A stretch of 64,000 nucleotides of DNA from Bromus sterilis (lineage: Eukaryota; Streptophyta; Magnoliopsida; Poales; Poaceae): NCBI GenBank assembly GCA_950022295.1, contig OX465599.1, positions 7,750,001 to 7,814,000 of the forward strand. Reading direction: 5' to 3'. How positions within the stretch are numbered: position 1 is the stretch's first letter; every line of letters begins with the position of its first letter. The position numbers and the translations under genes were made by a program. Positions 46,008-57,286 of the stretch are shown piece after piece. The notes under the pieces are model-generated. The model was not told the DNA's origin. It ran no database searches and saw nothing but the letters and a program-made list of their open reading frames with translations.

Positions 46008-47576
46008 TATCCTGCTAAAACAACTGAATTATATATGTATGCCGCTTAGCTTGACCCTATGCCAAAACCAACGTAGTGCTATTATAGCTATGCTATTTAT
46101 TACTTTTGAAATGACTGCCATGTTTTACCTCTTGATTGTTTTGTGACATCATAGCATAGGAGCTGACTGGCCGTCCAAGAGGATTTGTTTACATCAAAAT
46201 TGGGCATCTCTTATAGCAATCCAGGAGAAGTATACAGAGCAGAAGGTTGTCTGCTACTTCTCCAATTGTCTCCTACTGATGCATCCACCATCTGATGTGT
46301 GCTAGACAGTTTGCTCCATTACAACACAAGGAAATATCTAAAGACATGTGGGCTCTCCATAATGGATCTAGTTTCTTTAGAAAAAAAAGTTTGGTGAGCT
46401 TATCTTCTGCTCCCAGCAAAACAATAAATTAACGTAAAAAATTGTGACATAACAAACACATGTATTGGCAAATCCTGCAAAGTTTTCACATACAAATTCA
46501 ACGATAATACCAAACTTCCATACCGTAAGAAAATATATTGCGATATATTGTTCTATGTTAGTAGTAACAAGTTTCAGATGCGCTAAACGGAAGAAAAGCG
46601 CAAACAGGGAAAACAATTTCGTATGACACAAAAGTGTTGCATCACCAGAATTGCCAAATGGAGTTTCAGCTGAGCAACTAGTTTCAGTGTCAAGGTAAAT
46701 AGAAGAAGGATGATGACAAATAGAGATGCAGCTGCAATTGCCAACTGAGTGCCACATGTATCACAATTTAAGAAGAAGAAGAAGAAAAGGTCTCCTCAGC
46801 TCAATAAATACCTCCAGCCAATTATCTACTAGCACCAGCAGTCCAGCACTTCACACAGGCTCCAAAAACATCACTTGCATACATAGTTGCATGCAAAGCA
46901 ACAAAAAATCTGACTAGGAAATGTCAAGTGAAAAGGACATAGTAGGCCCCTCAAAACACATTGCAAAAGCAACCCCCAACACTGTCCTTGTGATCTCCAA
47001 CCAGGGACCCAAGAACAATAATTAACATCTACAAGGTCCTAGATGCAAAAGGCACACACTTTATTATTTATTCTACAAAGTCCAAGACTAGTCCTTGGGG
47101 AATTGGCAAGAGAGAGAAAGTGACAGGGAGAGGTAGAGAGAGGGGGAGAGGGGGTAGGGGGAGACCCTGACCAATGCCAAGAAGAACAAGAAGAGATCAG
47201 TGAAAATCCCCTCCGGAACCCCACCGGCCGAGGAGACGAGCTCCCGTCCCAACCTCCCCCGTCTCCTTCAAGAGCAAGAGCAAGAGCAAGAACAAGAAGG
47301 AATCCCGGAGGAGCACGAGGGAATAAAGCCGGCGGAGGAGACCGGAAAGGCCGAGGCAAGAAAAAAGGTAGCGCCTTTGTTTGGCTTGGACCCTCTCGGC
47401 CGGCACAGTGATCATCGCAAGCCCGCTTGCAGCCGCCTTCCTCCAATCCTCCCCCCAAAAGGAGCGGAGCAGAGCGAGATTTGCTCGCTCGATCTGCGCT
47501 TGATTCCTTCTCCCTTTCCTTTTTGGTTTCTTCCTCTTGTTTAACTGTTTGCGTTGTTGAGAAGTTGTTGTTGGGG
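46008..47576. other. Upstream and 5'-leader region of the PP1 gene
   Basis: 46008-46900 shows no gene. A GAA microsatellite lies at about 46771-46787. From about 47100 to 47576 the plus strand is rich in GA/CAAGAG hexamers (47274-47300) and then C/T-rich, typical of a plant 5' leader. The transcription start cannot be set by eye. Long open frames occur on both strands here but lack domains. Confidence 0.45.
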
Positions 47577-50500
47577 ATGGAGAAGGGGATGGATCCGGCG
47601 CTGCTGGACAACATCATCGCCAGGCTGCTGGAGGTGAAGACCCTCAAGCCCGGCAAGAACGCGCAGCTGTCCGAGTCGGAGATCAAGCAGCTTTGCGCCG
47701 CCTCCAAGGAGATCTTCCTCTCCCAGCCCAACCTCCTGGAGCTCGAGGCCCCCATCAAAATCTGCGGTAATCCCTTCCTCCGTCTCTCTCTCGGTGCCGG
47801 CCGCCCTCGGAATGCCATCTCGGGGGGATCGGTCTCGTTGGTCAACGCGAAGTAGGTGGCTGGTTTTGCATCATTTTTTTCTTCGGGGTTGGGGAGTTCG
47901 GCAGAGATTCATCGTGCGCGGCAGCTCTTTTCTGGTGATTTCAGCAGTAATCGGGATGGAAACTCCCTTTGAATCCTTGGTAGTGCCCTTTGAATCTTTG
48001 GTGATTTCAGCAGTAATCGGGACAGAAAGTCCATGCTCTGTATCTGGTGGGTAGTTTGCAAGGTATTGGACGTGGTAGTGAGTGCTTTTTGGTGGGTAAT
48101 TTGCAACTTGCAAGCTACTCATCCTTGAACGTGCACTGAGTGCTTCTTGGTGAGTCATTGTAGCATCAACGGGGTTTATCCGTTTAGGATGAACTAACCC
48201 TGCTAAGCTTTAGGTGCATCAAAACCTGATAAAGTGCTGGATTTTGTTGGGGTTCTGTTCATAATGGAAAGTTGCTGATGTTTTATTTGATGGGTCCATT
48301 CAGGATTTGATGTTATTGGTCGACTTTTGGAGAATCATAGATTTTGAATGATGTTTATCATTGTGCACTGTTGTAAAGCAGTATATTTATCCATTCAGGA
48401 TTTGATGTCATTGATTAACTTTGGAGAACCATATATAGGTTATATGTTTTGTTTATCATTGTACACAGCTGTAAAGTGGTATATTCACCCATTCAGGATT
48501 TGATGTCATTGATTGAGTTTGGAGAACCATCGATTAGGGGTGTTGTTTATCATTTTGCACAGTTGTAAAGCAGTACTCCGTATATTCAAACAAAAGGCTT
48601 GCTTTGGCAATTAACTCTAGGCTGGAGAACTGGCATCCCTCGCCATGTATATAAGAGTATTGGATGGTTGGTTGTTCAGCTAGCTTATTGTCAACGTGCT
48701 CGGATTAAGACGAACAACTAATAATTAGAAGTTTTAGTTTGCTGACAAAAACACAGCCGTTTTAGTTATCTAAATGTTTTTCTTTCATACTTCTCATTGT
48801 TGCACTTCAGGCAATGATTGTGTATTTCAGGTCTATGTGTCATTGTATTTAGCTTAAAATTGTGGTACATCACTATATTTTTTCATATACTGCAATGAAG
48901 GCGTTTACGTATTCACGAAAAAAAACTATATGTCATACTCATACTAGATTCTTCCAGCAGACCATTTTTTAATAAAAATATACCAACAAATTCTTTTAAA
49001 AAATTTCCTTCTGAATCTGAGTGTTTATTCAGAGAACCTTGATCAGCTTACAGAAAGCTCCATATTAATGTTAATGTGTCCAAAAATATTCTGTTCAGGT
49101 GATGTCCATGGTCAATATTCTGATCTCCTGAGGCTCTTTGAATATGGTGGATATCCTCCTCAGTCCAACTATCTTTTCTTGGGCGATTATGTGGACCGAG
49201 GGAAGCAAAGCCTTGAGACAATATGCCTTCTTCTGGCTTATAAAGTCAAGTACCCTGAGAACTTCTTTCTTCTAAGGGGCAACCATGAGTGTGCATCAGT
49301 AAACCGCATCTATGGATTCTATGATGAGTGCAAGCGCAGATTCAGTGTAAAACTCTGGAAAACATTTACAGACTGTTTTAACTGCTTACCGGTATCGGCG
49401 TTGATAGATGAAAAGATTCTATGCATGCATGGAGGTCTTTCTCCAGAGTTGAACAAGCTGGATCAAATACTCAACCTCAATCGCCCCACGGATGTGCCTG
49501 ATACTGGGTTACTTTGTGATCTTCTTTGGTCCGATCCTTCCAATGAAGCGCAAGGGTGGGCTATGAATGATCGAGGTGTCTCATATACATTTGGACCTGA
49601 TAAAGTGGCTGAATTTCTTGAGAAGCATGATTTAGACCTCATCTGCCGAGCCCATCAGGTGCACTATGCTCAGAAAGCACCCCGTCCTATTATTTTCCTT
49701 GTGAAGTGTTCCGATTGATAACTTATTTCTGCTTGATGGAATTCAGGTTGTTGAGGATGGCTACGAGTTCTTTGCTGATCGTCAGCTGGTAACAATATTT
49801 TCGGCGCCTAATTACTGTGGAGAATTTGATAATGCTGGTGCCATGATGAGTGTAGACGAGACACTGATGTGCTCCTTCCAAATACTCAAACCTGCGAGGA
49901 AAATGTTGCCTGGTTCAACTAATAACAAGTCTGGCTTCAAGGTATGCATGGCAAACATAGGAACAGTTGGTGTTTTGCTGTATACATATATACATCAGCG
50001 TGCTTACCTGATGTTACCCTTACATTGCTATTCTGTTCAAATATTACTCCCTCGGATCGGAATTACTTGTCTTCAAATGGATGTATCTAGTACTTTTTTG
50101 GTGCTAGATACATCCATTTGAGTGACAAGTAATACCGATCGGAGGTAGTTCCATTTTTTCTGTGTGGTAAGTGTTAACCTGCAAGAACTATATTAAGTGA
50201 TAACATGAGCTGCTGATAGATCCATTCACTGTAGAATTTTGCACCTATTTTCTGTGCATGATTACTACGCCACTTCTTTCACCACCGGAAGCCAGAATTG
50301 CAGATGCACCTGATAACTTCTCTTTCTAAAAGTGTATGGGATAGTATCAATACACTATGTTGCCTGCAATTCCCAGAACACTTGTTTCTGTCTGTCCTAT
50401 CTGATGCACTTGAATGCTTCTCGAGTTTTATACTGGGGACTATACTGATTAATGATACTGCCAAGTTGTCTCAAGTCAACCGAATTTGTTAGCTTATTTG

Positions 50501-51288
50501 CCCTTGTTGTCATCATATTGACGCACATGTTGACTTGTCACTTGCTGATTACAATTAGTTCTTAGCTCTGACTATTCAAATTCATACTTACAGCATTCTG
50601 ACATAGTAATGCTTTATTTACTCTTGGGGAGAAATTTAATGCATTGAATTGTGGTCACGTGTAAAATCGTGGTGAAGTCAAATTGCTTTGGAATACGCAC
50701 AGGCATATTTCGATTCCCAGTTCTATGCTATGGTAGTGCACGTCATAATCATTGAGGGCACAATTGGCGTTAGGCATTGACCTTGCATGACAGTTCAACC
50801 TCTATCTGGCGTTATCTATTACCTTTTCTTTAACATGATACTGTCGCGTTTGACCTGCCTTCTTTTGTTCCCCACTAAGTGTGAGTGGCAGTATCTGAAC
50901 AAAGATAAGATAGATGGTCCGGTAAAATGGAGGGATAACTAATTTCCTGCTAATAAATCAGATATTTAAATTCCATGGGAAATATGTCTTTATGTGTTTA
51001 AAACATCCCTGGCACCTTGCTTGCTTTGCTGGACTGGATTAAATATCGTACTGACTGGAGAAAATAATTTTGGCATGCCGCTGGCTGTATCATAATAATT
51101 TTGAGCTGTAATGAATTAATCATGAAGATCATGAATTCTTTCTTGATGTAACAACTAACCTTACCAAAATAATCCTCAGCTGTAATGGACTAATCATGAA
51201 GATCATGAGCTCGTTCTTGATGTAACAACTAACCTTCAATTATTGTTGTTGCTGTTTCATGTTTAACTAGTCAATGAGAGGATGGTGA
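47577..51288 (+). CDS. Serine/threonine protein phosphatase PP1 catalytic subunit (TOPP type)
   Basis: Four exons: 47577-47766, 49099-49658, 49747-49941 and 51271-51288, with GT-AG introns, encoding 320 residues. All PP1 signatures are present: GDVHGQ (metal binding), GDYVDRGKQSLET, RGNHE, the catalytic acid region, HGGLSP and SAPNYCGEFDNAGAMMSVD in the C-terminal part with the toxin-sensitive loop region. The metallo-enzyme removes phosphate from Ser/Thr of many substrates and is targeted by regulatory subunits that bind an RVxF-type groove. Length is normal for plant PP1 (about 310-330). The last exon holds only SMRGW and the stop. No damage is seen. The 3' untranslated region probably reaches about 51560. 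Confidence 0.96.
48296..48590. repeat. Three tandem ~97-bp units in PP1 intron 1
   Basis: Units start at about 48296, 48391 and 48489 with CCATTCAGGATTTGATGT(C/T)ATTG and each runs through GTTTATCATT and a GTTGTAAAG(C/T)(A/G)GTA stretch. They differ at many positions, so the duplication is not recent. They lie in the 1.3-kb first intron. Confidence 0.85.
50047..50145. mobile_element. Stowaway MITE in PP1 intron 3
   Basis: 99 bp with inverted ends CTCCCTCGGATCGG and CCGATCGGAGG flanked by TA. Arms pair through GATGTATCTAG.AC and ACTTGTC. It lies 105 bp downstream of the exon 3 donor. Confidence 0.9.
51088..51240. repeat. Tandem ~75-bp duplication in PP1 intron 3
   Basis: Two copies (about 51092-51165 and 51166-51240) share ATAAT..T.AGCTGTAATG then TAATCATGAAGATCATGA and TTCTTGATGTAACAACTAAC. 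The second copy ends about 30 bp before the tiny last exon. Confidence 0.8.
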
Positions 51289-51659
51289 CGGTGGTACGGC
51301 GATTGGTGAGCAAGCTGTGGTCTGATCTGCAGGCAGGCACGTCGTGCCTACCACGAGCGGCTGCGACTAACCGGCGTTTTCGCCGACGCCTCGGGCCTGG
51401 ACCGGAACAAGAACGCAGATTGTACAACTCTCTCGTCGACGGACTGTACATCGTTCATGTTGGATTAACGCTGTTGTAATGTATTATTGTTTTTCTACCG
51501 TGCGGATCTCTTTTATCGTACGAGAGGATGATGTGAATGAAACTGTTGCTCCTCCTTCCCCCTTCTAAATTCAAAGGGTTCAAACAGGCATAATACCAAT
51601 AAAAACAGCTAGAGTGCTTGTGTGGGATCGTCACAGACTGGGAGAAACATTCCCTGTGG

Positions 51660-54370
51660 TTCAAGCTCGACTGAATTCGAGCTCGTTCGAGTCTGCTGTT
51701 TGCATGGTTCGATCTTTGCCTTTGTGCAAGAATCTCGATGCATTTGGCATTGCTATTGCTGTTCCATTTAACTGTGTGTCTGAATATATCAGATATGTTA
51801 ATGGGTGGTGGGAGTGTAAGTTTCTCTGTTAGAATCCCGACACCATCATCCTGATTTGAGTTAATATTCTCTTTGGAGAATATTTTCTGTTCCGATAACC
51901 GGAGATGAGAAGTGAAGATGAAGGGAATATGTTTCTGTTTCGATTAACCTGGAGAAGAAAATCGGAGATGATAACACATCGGAACAAGGTTCTGTCAGAA
52001 AAGATCGGATAATGTACGAAGGATTTCTTCGTCGGTCTTTTCTTGCAAAGCTGGAGGGTGAGATATGCTGAAAAAGGAAGGATCTGATTCGCCATTGCGA
52101 AAGGCCTCACTCAGCCAACTAGAGACATCAACATCACTGGAACAAGAAACAAGAACGATTTTCTCCTCGACCCACAATTACAACAATGCAAACAGAAAAT
52201 TCCCTTCAGGTTTGCGCGATTACATAACGCGTGGAAATAGACAAAATAGAGGATTACAATATCATGTTAGTCGAGTCCGGCAGGATTCAAACCGTGTTTG
52301 GTTACACACTAGGATGAAAATGGGGACCTTTCGAGAAGCTGGAGTTGATGAGAATTTTCTTGCTAGCACCATCACATAAATAAATAAATATACTTGCCAG
52401 AACATGGTATGAAACTTTGTTAACTGCGGAACTCAAATAGAGCTCGTTTCGCAAGGTTCGAGTTTTGTGCAAGAATATTTGTACTTGCATCACCTTCTCT
52501 TCGAGCTCTCTTTGGTGTACTTGCAGTTAAATTTTGCTATTTTGGTCTGCATATGTATGGATAGAGAAGTTTTCTTACTCCCTTTTCTTGCTTTCGAGCC
52601 CTTCCATCTCATTTCACAGCGCTGTTGTGCCTTTTTGGCTGAAGGCTGTCCTCTGATGATCTCTTATCCGTACCATACCGCCGATTGAGCAGATGTTCAA
52701 ACTCAAGATTGGAAAATAGAAAATTTGAGAAATTTCCATTCCAACCAAAATAGAAATGTTAGAACAGAATATTTAGGTACAGGTCCCTTATGAATACTGT
52801 ACTGAGGGAAGGCGCTAAAGATCCTGATTGAAGTTATTGTTCTTCTTAGGAGCACATGTCACTTTTGTTCAATATCGTTAAATTGGGGGATGAAGTATTG
52901 TAATTGGTACTGTCGAAAACATGTGGATCGATTTGATCTGTACGAGCATTTGCTCATCAGTCTTTTCTTGCAAGCGAGAGGTGGAGAAATGTTGCTCGAG
53001 AAGAATCTCATTCGCCGTTGCCACATTGCCTCACTCGGAGTCGGAGCGGCATGGCATGATGCAATGTCAAATGGGACTGGACACATCCACATCAGAGGAA
53101 AAGAAACACGAATGATTTTTCTACTCTCGTCCAAAATCCACATCAATTTGATCTGCTCACATCCAAAGACAATTTCAACATCACAAACAACAACAACGAA
53201 AATTCAAGTGCCTCTTTGGTCCATTAAAATTTAAACACAGTACACATGAAAATAGGTACAACATGGAATTCAGACTATGTTTGATTACACTCTTGGGATT
53301 AGGAGAGGCTGGTGGAGGCTTTGTTACAAAAAATTGGTGTGAATCTTCGTACTCGTAGGACTGAACTAGATCTCGGTTGGCATGATTCGAGCTTCACGCA
53401 AGAATCTTTGTACTCGTGTGTCACGTTGTCTTTTCTTCACCATCTTTTTGGTACTTGCAGTTTGATTTAAATTCTGTTAGTCTGAAACTCTAATATGATT
53501 AGAATTCAAGTTTTATTCCGATCGTAACTCAACTTAATGCTTTCTTGAAAGCATATGTTTTCTTGTTGGATAAATGACAGATGAAAAGAGAAGATGACGC
53601 ATCGGAATAGATTCTATAAAAAAAGTTGATCAAAGTGGATTGATTTGATCATACAAAGCATTTCTTCATCAGTCTTTTCGCGCAAGCGAGAGGTAGAGGA
53701 AATGTTGCACAAAGAAGAATCTGATATATACAAAGCATTTCTTCACCGGTCTTTTCGTGCAAGCTAGAGATAGAGAAATGTTGCGCAAAAAAGAGTCTGA
53801 TTCGCCATTGCGTCATGCCTCATTCAAGACTCAAGAGTGATGCGATATCATATGGGTCTATACACATCCAAATCACACAAAGAAGAAAAGGAAGATTGAT
53901 CCCATCAAAAAAGGAAAAGGAAGATCGATTTGATCAGCACGAAGCATTTCTTCGTCTGCACCTTTTTTCGGAATTCATCCGTCTTTTCTTGTAAGTGAGA
54001 GGTAGAGAGATGATGCAATGTCAAATGGGACTAGACACATCCACATCATAGGGAGAAGAAACATAATGGTCTTTCTACTCTCATCCAAGAACCACGGTTT
54101 CATTAACACAACCAACAAAGTTGTTTGAGCCTTTTTGATTCACAGGACTCCAAAAACATGGAAATGGGCTAACATAGGTTCACAATTCAACTTCAGCTCA
54201 TATCCAGCAGGATTAAAACTGGTTTCACCTTTCTTTAAGAGGTTGGAGTCGATGGAAATTTTCATATCAAAACGTGTCGCCGATCAAATAATCCACTTGA
54301 GGAAATTTTGTTGGGATTGCAGTTGTCAAAAATCCTCTGAACCAAGTGGCAAATGAGAACCTACATGAGT
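51660..54370. repeat. Diverged ~0.8-0.9-kb tandem repeats between PP1 and the kinase-like gene
   Basis: Three long units begin near 51660, 52430 and 53360 with GAGCTCG-like and TTCGAG..., GCAAGAAT, then TTGTACT(T/C)G and TACTTGCAGTT. Each includes a common core of about 200 bp with CATTTCTTC.TC.GTCTTTTC.GCAAGC, GAGAGGTAGAG, TGATTCGCCATTGC and a CAC(A)TC(A)CATC tail (cores near 52020, 52950, 53655 and 53720, and 53945). A third block (GGCAGGATTCAAACCG..GTTTG..TACAC) recurs near 52280, 53250 and 54190. Divergence is high. No long conserved reading frame is seen and I do not recognise the family. Confidence 0.7.
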
Positions 54371-54751
54371 TCTTGCTCTGTTTTGAGTGTGGATGCATAT
54401 ACTCTGCCAGACATTTTCCACTCACATGTTCTTGTCAACAAAGCTGAATCTTTTCAGATGCAGGAGTCTTGCATCAACCATTGTTTTTCTAGCCATGAAA
54501 AAGCTGGATCTGTGTAAACTACATCACAAACCACTCATGTGCACATCATCGGTAAGAACCAAGAACAAGAGGACAAAGACCTATAGTGATTTATCTGTAC
54601 ATGTCCACATTAGCAGCAGCACCCATCTGTTGTTAGCATCACGAGCAACAGCAATCAACTAATCTATCAACGATTCCATGTCACTCACAAATTCTCCGGC
54701 GAGCAATTGTCGACAACTTAATCGGCGGCGATGGCGCCGAGGAGAATTCAT
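54371..54751. other. Downstream region of the kinase-like gene
   Basis: About 380 bp with no gene; it contains the probable 3' untranslated region of the minus-strand gene. No clear polyadenylation signal could be chosen among several A/T-rich words. Confidence 0.4.
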
Positions 54752-56026
54752 TCACCTGGGAGCCATGGAGATGGAGATGTCGGTGGGGATCCGGAACTTG
54801 TCGGCCCAGTCCTGCGCCTCCAGGAAGAGCTTGGAGACCTTGGCGGCGACCCAGGAGATCTCCGGCCGGGCGGCGGGGTCCTTGGACACGCACTGCAGCG
54901 CCAGCGTCGTCAGCGCCTCCGCCGCGTCCACGGGGAACGAGTCCTTGAGCCGCCGGTCCACCCATTGCCGCATCCCTCCCTCCCCGCCGGCAGCCGACGC
55001 CGCCGCCGCGCTCTCGATCAGCGACGTGCGCTCGTAGTCCTTGGTCGCCTTGTTGAGCTCGTACCGCACCGGCTCCTGCCCGGACACCAGCTCCAGCAGC
55101 AGCACGCCCAGCGCGTACACGTCGGAGCGCCGCGTCGGCGCCCCGCCCGCGATCTGCTCCGGCGCCATGTACCCGCGCGTGCCCTCGATCCGCCTCCCGC
55201 GGCTGCCCGTGCGGCGGTGCTTGGCCTCGCCGTCGGAGGCGTCGTCCGGGAGCTCGCCGGCGAGGTCGGCGGATCCGAAGTGCGCGATCTTGGCCCGGAG
55301 GAGCGCGCCCTGGCCGCACACGAGGACGGAGGAGGAGGAGAGGCGGTTGTGGACGGTGCCGGCCTGGAGGTGCACGTAGCTGAGCGCGTCGCAGGCGTCG
55401 GCGGCGAGGCGGAGCCGGGAGTGCCAGGAGGCGAGCGGCGTGAACCCGGGGTTGTTGGCGGCGCCGCGGAGGAGCGCGGAGAGCGGGGCCGCGCCCGGGA
55501 CAAGCTCGTAGGCGAGGAAGAGGGCGCCGTCGGGGGACGCCGCGGCGCCGTAGAGCCGCGCGATGGCGGAGTGGTGGCAGTGGCCGAGGACCGCGAGCCG
55601 GGCGGAGACCTCGGACGGGTCCCGCCGCAGCGCCCGCCGGAAGACGGCGGCCGGGTGGCCCCGGAGCGCGCACCGGAACGAATTGGAGGAGCCGGGCGCG
55701 AGGCGGTGGGCGGGGGAGAAGTTCTTGGTGGCGGCGGCGAGCTCGGCGTAGGTGAGGAGGAGCGGCAGGTCCGGGAGCGAGTCCTTGAGGGCCTGCAGGG
55801 AGGAGGCCGCGGAGGAGGAGGAGGTGGAGAGCGCGGCGGAGGAGGTGGAGTAGGAGGTGGGGTGGGTGCCGTTGGTGTTGGTGTTGGCGCGGGGCGAGCG
55901 GCGGCCGTTGGTGGCTGTGGTCGTGGCGGTGGTCGTGGCGGAGGAGCGGGACATGGAGGAGGGCGCGGCGGCGGTGGCCGTGGCGCGCTTGGTCTTGCAC
56001 ATCTGATGCCTGCGGACGCCAACCAT
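54752..56026 (-). CDS. Receptor-kinase-like cytoplasmic protein, predicted pseudokinase
   Basis: A single 424-codon frame from ATG 56026 to the stop at 54752; the Met at 56002 (MCKTKRATATAAAP) is an alternative start and resembles plant proteins annotated as LysM-receptor-kinase-3-like. There is no signal peptide or membrane segment. Residues 1-80 are Ser/Thr/Ala-rich. The kinase-like domain starts near TYAELAAATKNFSPAHRL, a feature of plant receptor-like kinases. Key motifs are altered: the glycine loop reads APGSSNSFRC, the VAIK lysine region AVFRRAL, HRDLKxxN is HNRLSSSSV, and DFG is HFG (AHFGSADL). YMAPEQIAGG (APE) and SDVYALGVLLLELVSG are kept. Phosphotransfer is unlikely; a scaffold or regulatory role is inference. 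It is extremely GC-rich (about 75%). Confidence 0.85.
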   Translation of the reverse strand: MVGVRRHQMCKTKRATATAAAPSSMSRSSATTTATTTATNGRRSPRANTNTNGTHPTSYSTSSAALSTSSSSAASSLQALKDSLPDLPLLLTYAELAAATKNFSPAHRLAPGSSNSFRCALRGHPAAVFRRALRRDPSEVSARLAVLGHCHHSAIARLYGAAASPDGALFLAYELVPGAAPLSALLRGAANNPGFTPLASWHSRLRLAADACDALSYVHLQAGTVHNRLSSSSVLVCGQGALLRAKIAHFGSADLAGELPDDASDGEAKHRRTGSRGRRIEGTRGYMAPEQIAGGAPTRRSDVYALGVLLLELVSGQEPVRYELNKATKDYERTSLIESAAAASAAGGEGGMRQWVDRRLKDSFPVDAAEALTTLALQCVSKDPAARPEISWVAAKVSKLFLEAQDWADKFRIPTDISISMAPR

Positions 56027-56551
56027 TGGGGACTCGAGAGAAGAAGCTCGTCGGACTTTCTTCCACTCCTCCTCTGCCTACCAGTTTGCTGGCGTAATAA
56101 AGGTTTCGCCTTTACATTATTCTCTCTCGCCGACCACCGTGTGGAGTTTGTTGCCTGAAGAGGAGGAAGACGGCTGGTCGACCGGTCAAACACGAGTCAA
56201 ACACCCTGTTGCATTTTGAACCGTTCTGCTATACGAAATGTTCTTGTTCAAATCTTTATCTGCTTAACATAGTGTTTTGCATAGAGTCAAAAGGACATTC
56301 ATGTAGGCACATTCGTATTACATAATGTGGTGTAATTTGTCGGAATGCGTCGAAAAATGTAGGTTTCGATGTTTTGTCTATAGTGTGAGGGAGGGTGAGC
56401 TCTCACCGGAATGTGCATCAATGTTTGATCAAGACACGAGAAGATATAAAAAACACACCCATCAAACGAAGGAAGTAAAATAATCGAGGCATAAGAGATA
56501 CGAAAGGGGGGAGGGGGGGGGGGGGGAGACAATCTAGAACTAGCCTTCGAA
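56027..56551. other. Upstream region of the kinase-like gene, with a G-run
   Basis: Probable 5' leader and promoter of the minus-strand gene. No convincing TATA box. A near-continuous G run lies at 56506-56526 (one A), which could form quadruplex structures. Nothing else is recognised. Confidence 0.4.
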
Positions 56552-56726
56552 GGCTATAGAAGAACGAAACTACTCTGTGCCCGACACTTCATGCCCGATT
56601 TACAGACGATACTTCATCCATTGGCTGCGTGAGACTTGCTCCTAACCATTCATGGCTGGATGCGTAGCATCGTCTCAAAATCGGACATAAAGTGTCGGGC
56701 ACAGAGTAGTTGCTCTTCTTACGGCC
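56552..56726. mobile_element. Fold-back MITE with ~70-bp inverted arms
   Basis: The left arm includes ACTACTCTGTGCCCGACACT and TGCCCGATTT. The right arm is its near-complement (AAATCGGACATAAAGTGTCG, then GGCACAGAGTAGT), extending on both sides to GGCTATAGAAGA and TCTTCTTACGGCC. No coding sequence, and no target duplication could be assigned. Confidence 0.8.
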
Positions 56727-57063
56727 TACCCGATAGGATAGGGTGACATTTAGACTCAAACACAAAGTGAAAAAATACACACAATGATGTGAGGCAAGGT
56801 GAATCATACGCACGCTGCGAAGGTGAACTTTTTAGGATGAATATGTGAGTGGTTGACAAGATGCGGGTATAAAATATTAATATCTATAATCCAAAATAAA
56901 TAAAAGAGCGCACCACTTTTCATGATGGAGTAATACAAAATTGATAAAGACTTGGTTAAACATGCACATCATGAATTTAATTTTATATGGTCAAATTTTG
57001 ATATTGCAGATGTATATAAACACAATCAGATTTTATGTGGTTTCATGTCAAACAAATTTTATA
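56727..57063. other. Intergenic, no gene seen
   Basis: AT-rich sequence with no repeat or frame of note. Confidence 0.4.
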
Positions 57064-57183
57064 CTCCCTCCGATCAATATTAATGGACTTAAGTTTGTCT
57101 AGATACACATGCATCTAGTCTAAATACTTAACTAGATACATACGAATCTAGACAAAGTCCAGTCCATTAATATGGATCGGAGG
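57064..57183. mobile_element. Stowaway MITE
   Basis: 120 bp with inverted ends CTCCCTCCGATC and GATCGGAGG, flanked by TA at 57062-57063 and 57184-57185. Arms also pair through ATTAATGGACT and GTCTAGAT. Confidence 0.92.
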
Positions 57184-57286
57184 TAATATAAGAATTAGAA
57201 ATGACCGAAGAGAGTTTTTTTTTGGTAACAAGACCAATACAAGTAGTGACATCTTTTTTTGTTTAGACCGAGAATAATGCAAGCGT

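Noticed and set aside
47200..47544. A possible upstream ORF in the PP1 leader
   Set aside because: The frame has no ATG near its start (it begins at GTG) and its translation is built on CAAGAG repeats. It is not supported as a uORF.
47039..47845. A 268-codon minus-strand frame across the PP1 leader and exon 1
   Set aside because: It overlaps PP1 exon 1 on the other strand, is Ser/Pro-rich without a domain, and has no splice or promoter context.
54731..56158. A 475-codon plus-strand open frame over the kinase-like gene
   Set aside because: It lies opposite the receptor-kinase-like coding sequence. Very high GC content keeps antisense frames open, and its Gly/Arg/Val-rich translation has no domain.
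55018..56193. A second minus-strand frame rich in Pro/Ser/Arg over the same locus
   Set aside because: It is an out-of-frame shadow of the kinase-like gene with low-complexity translation.
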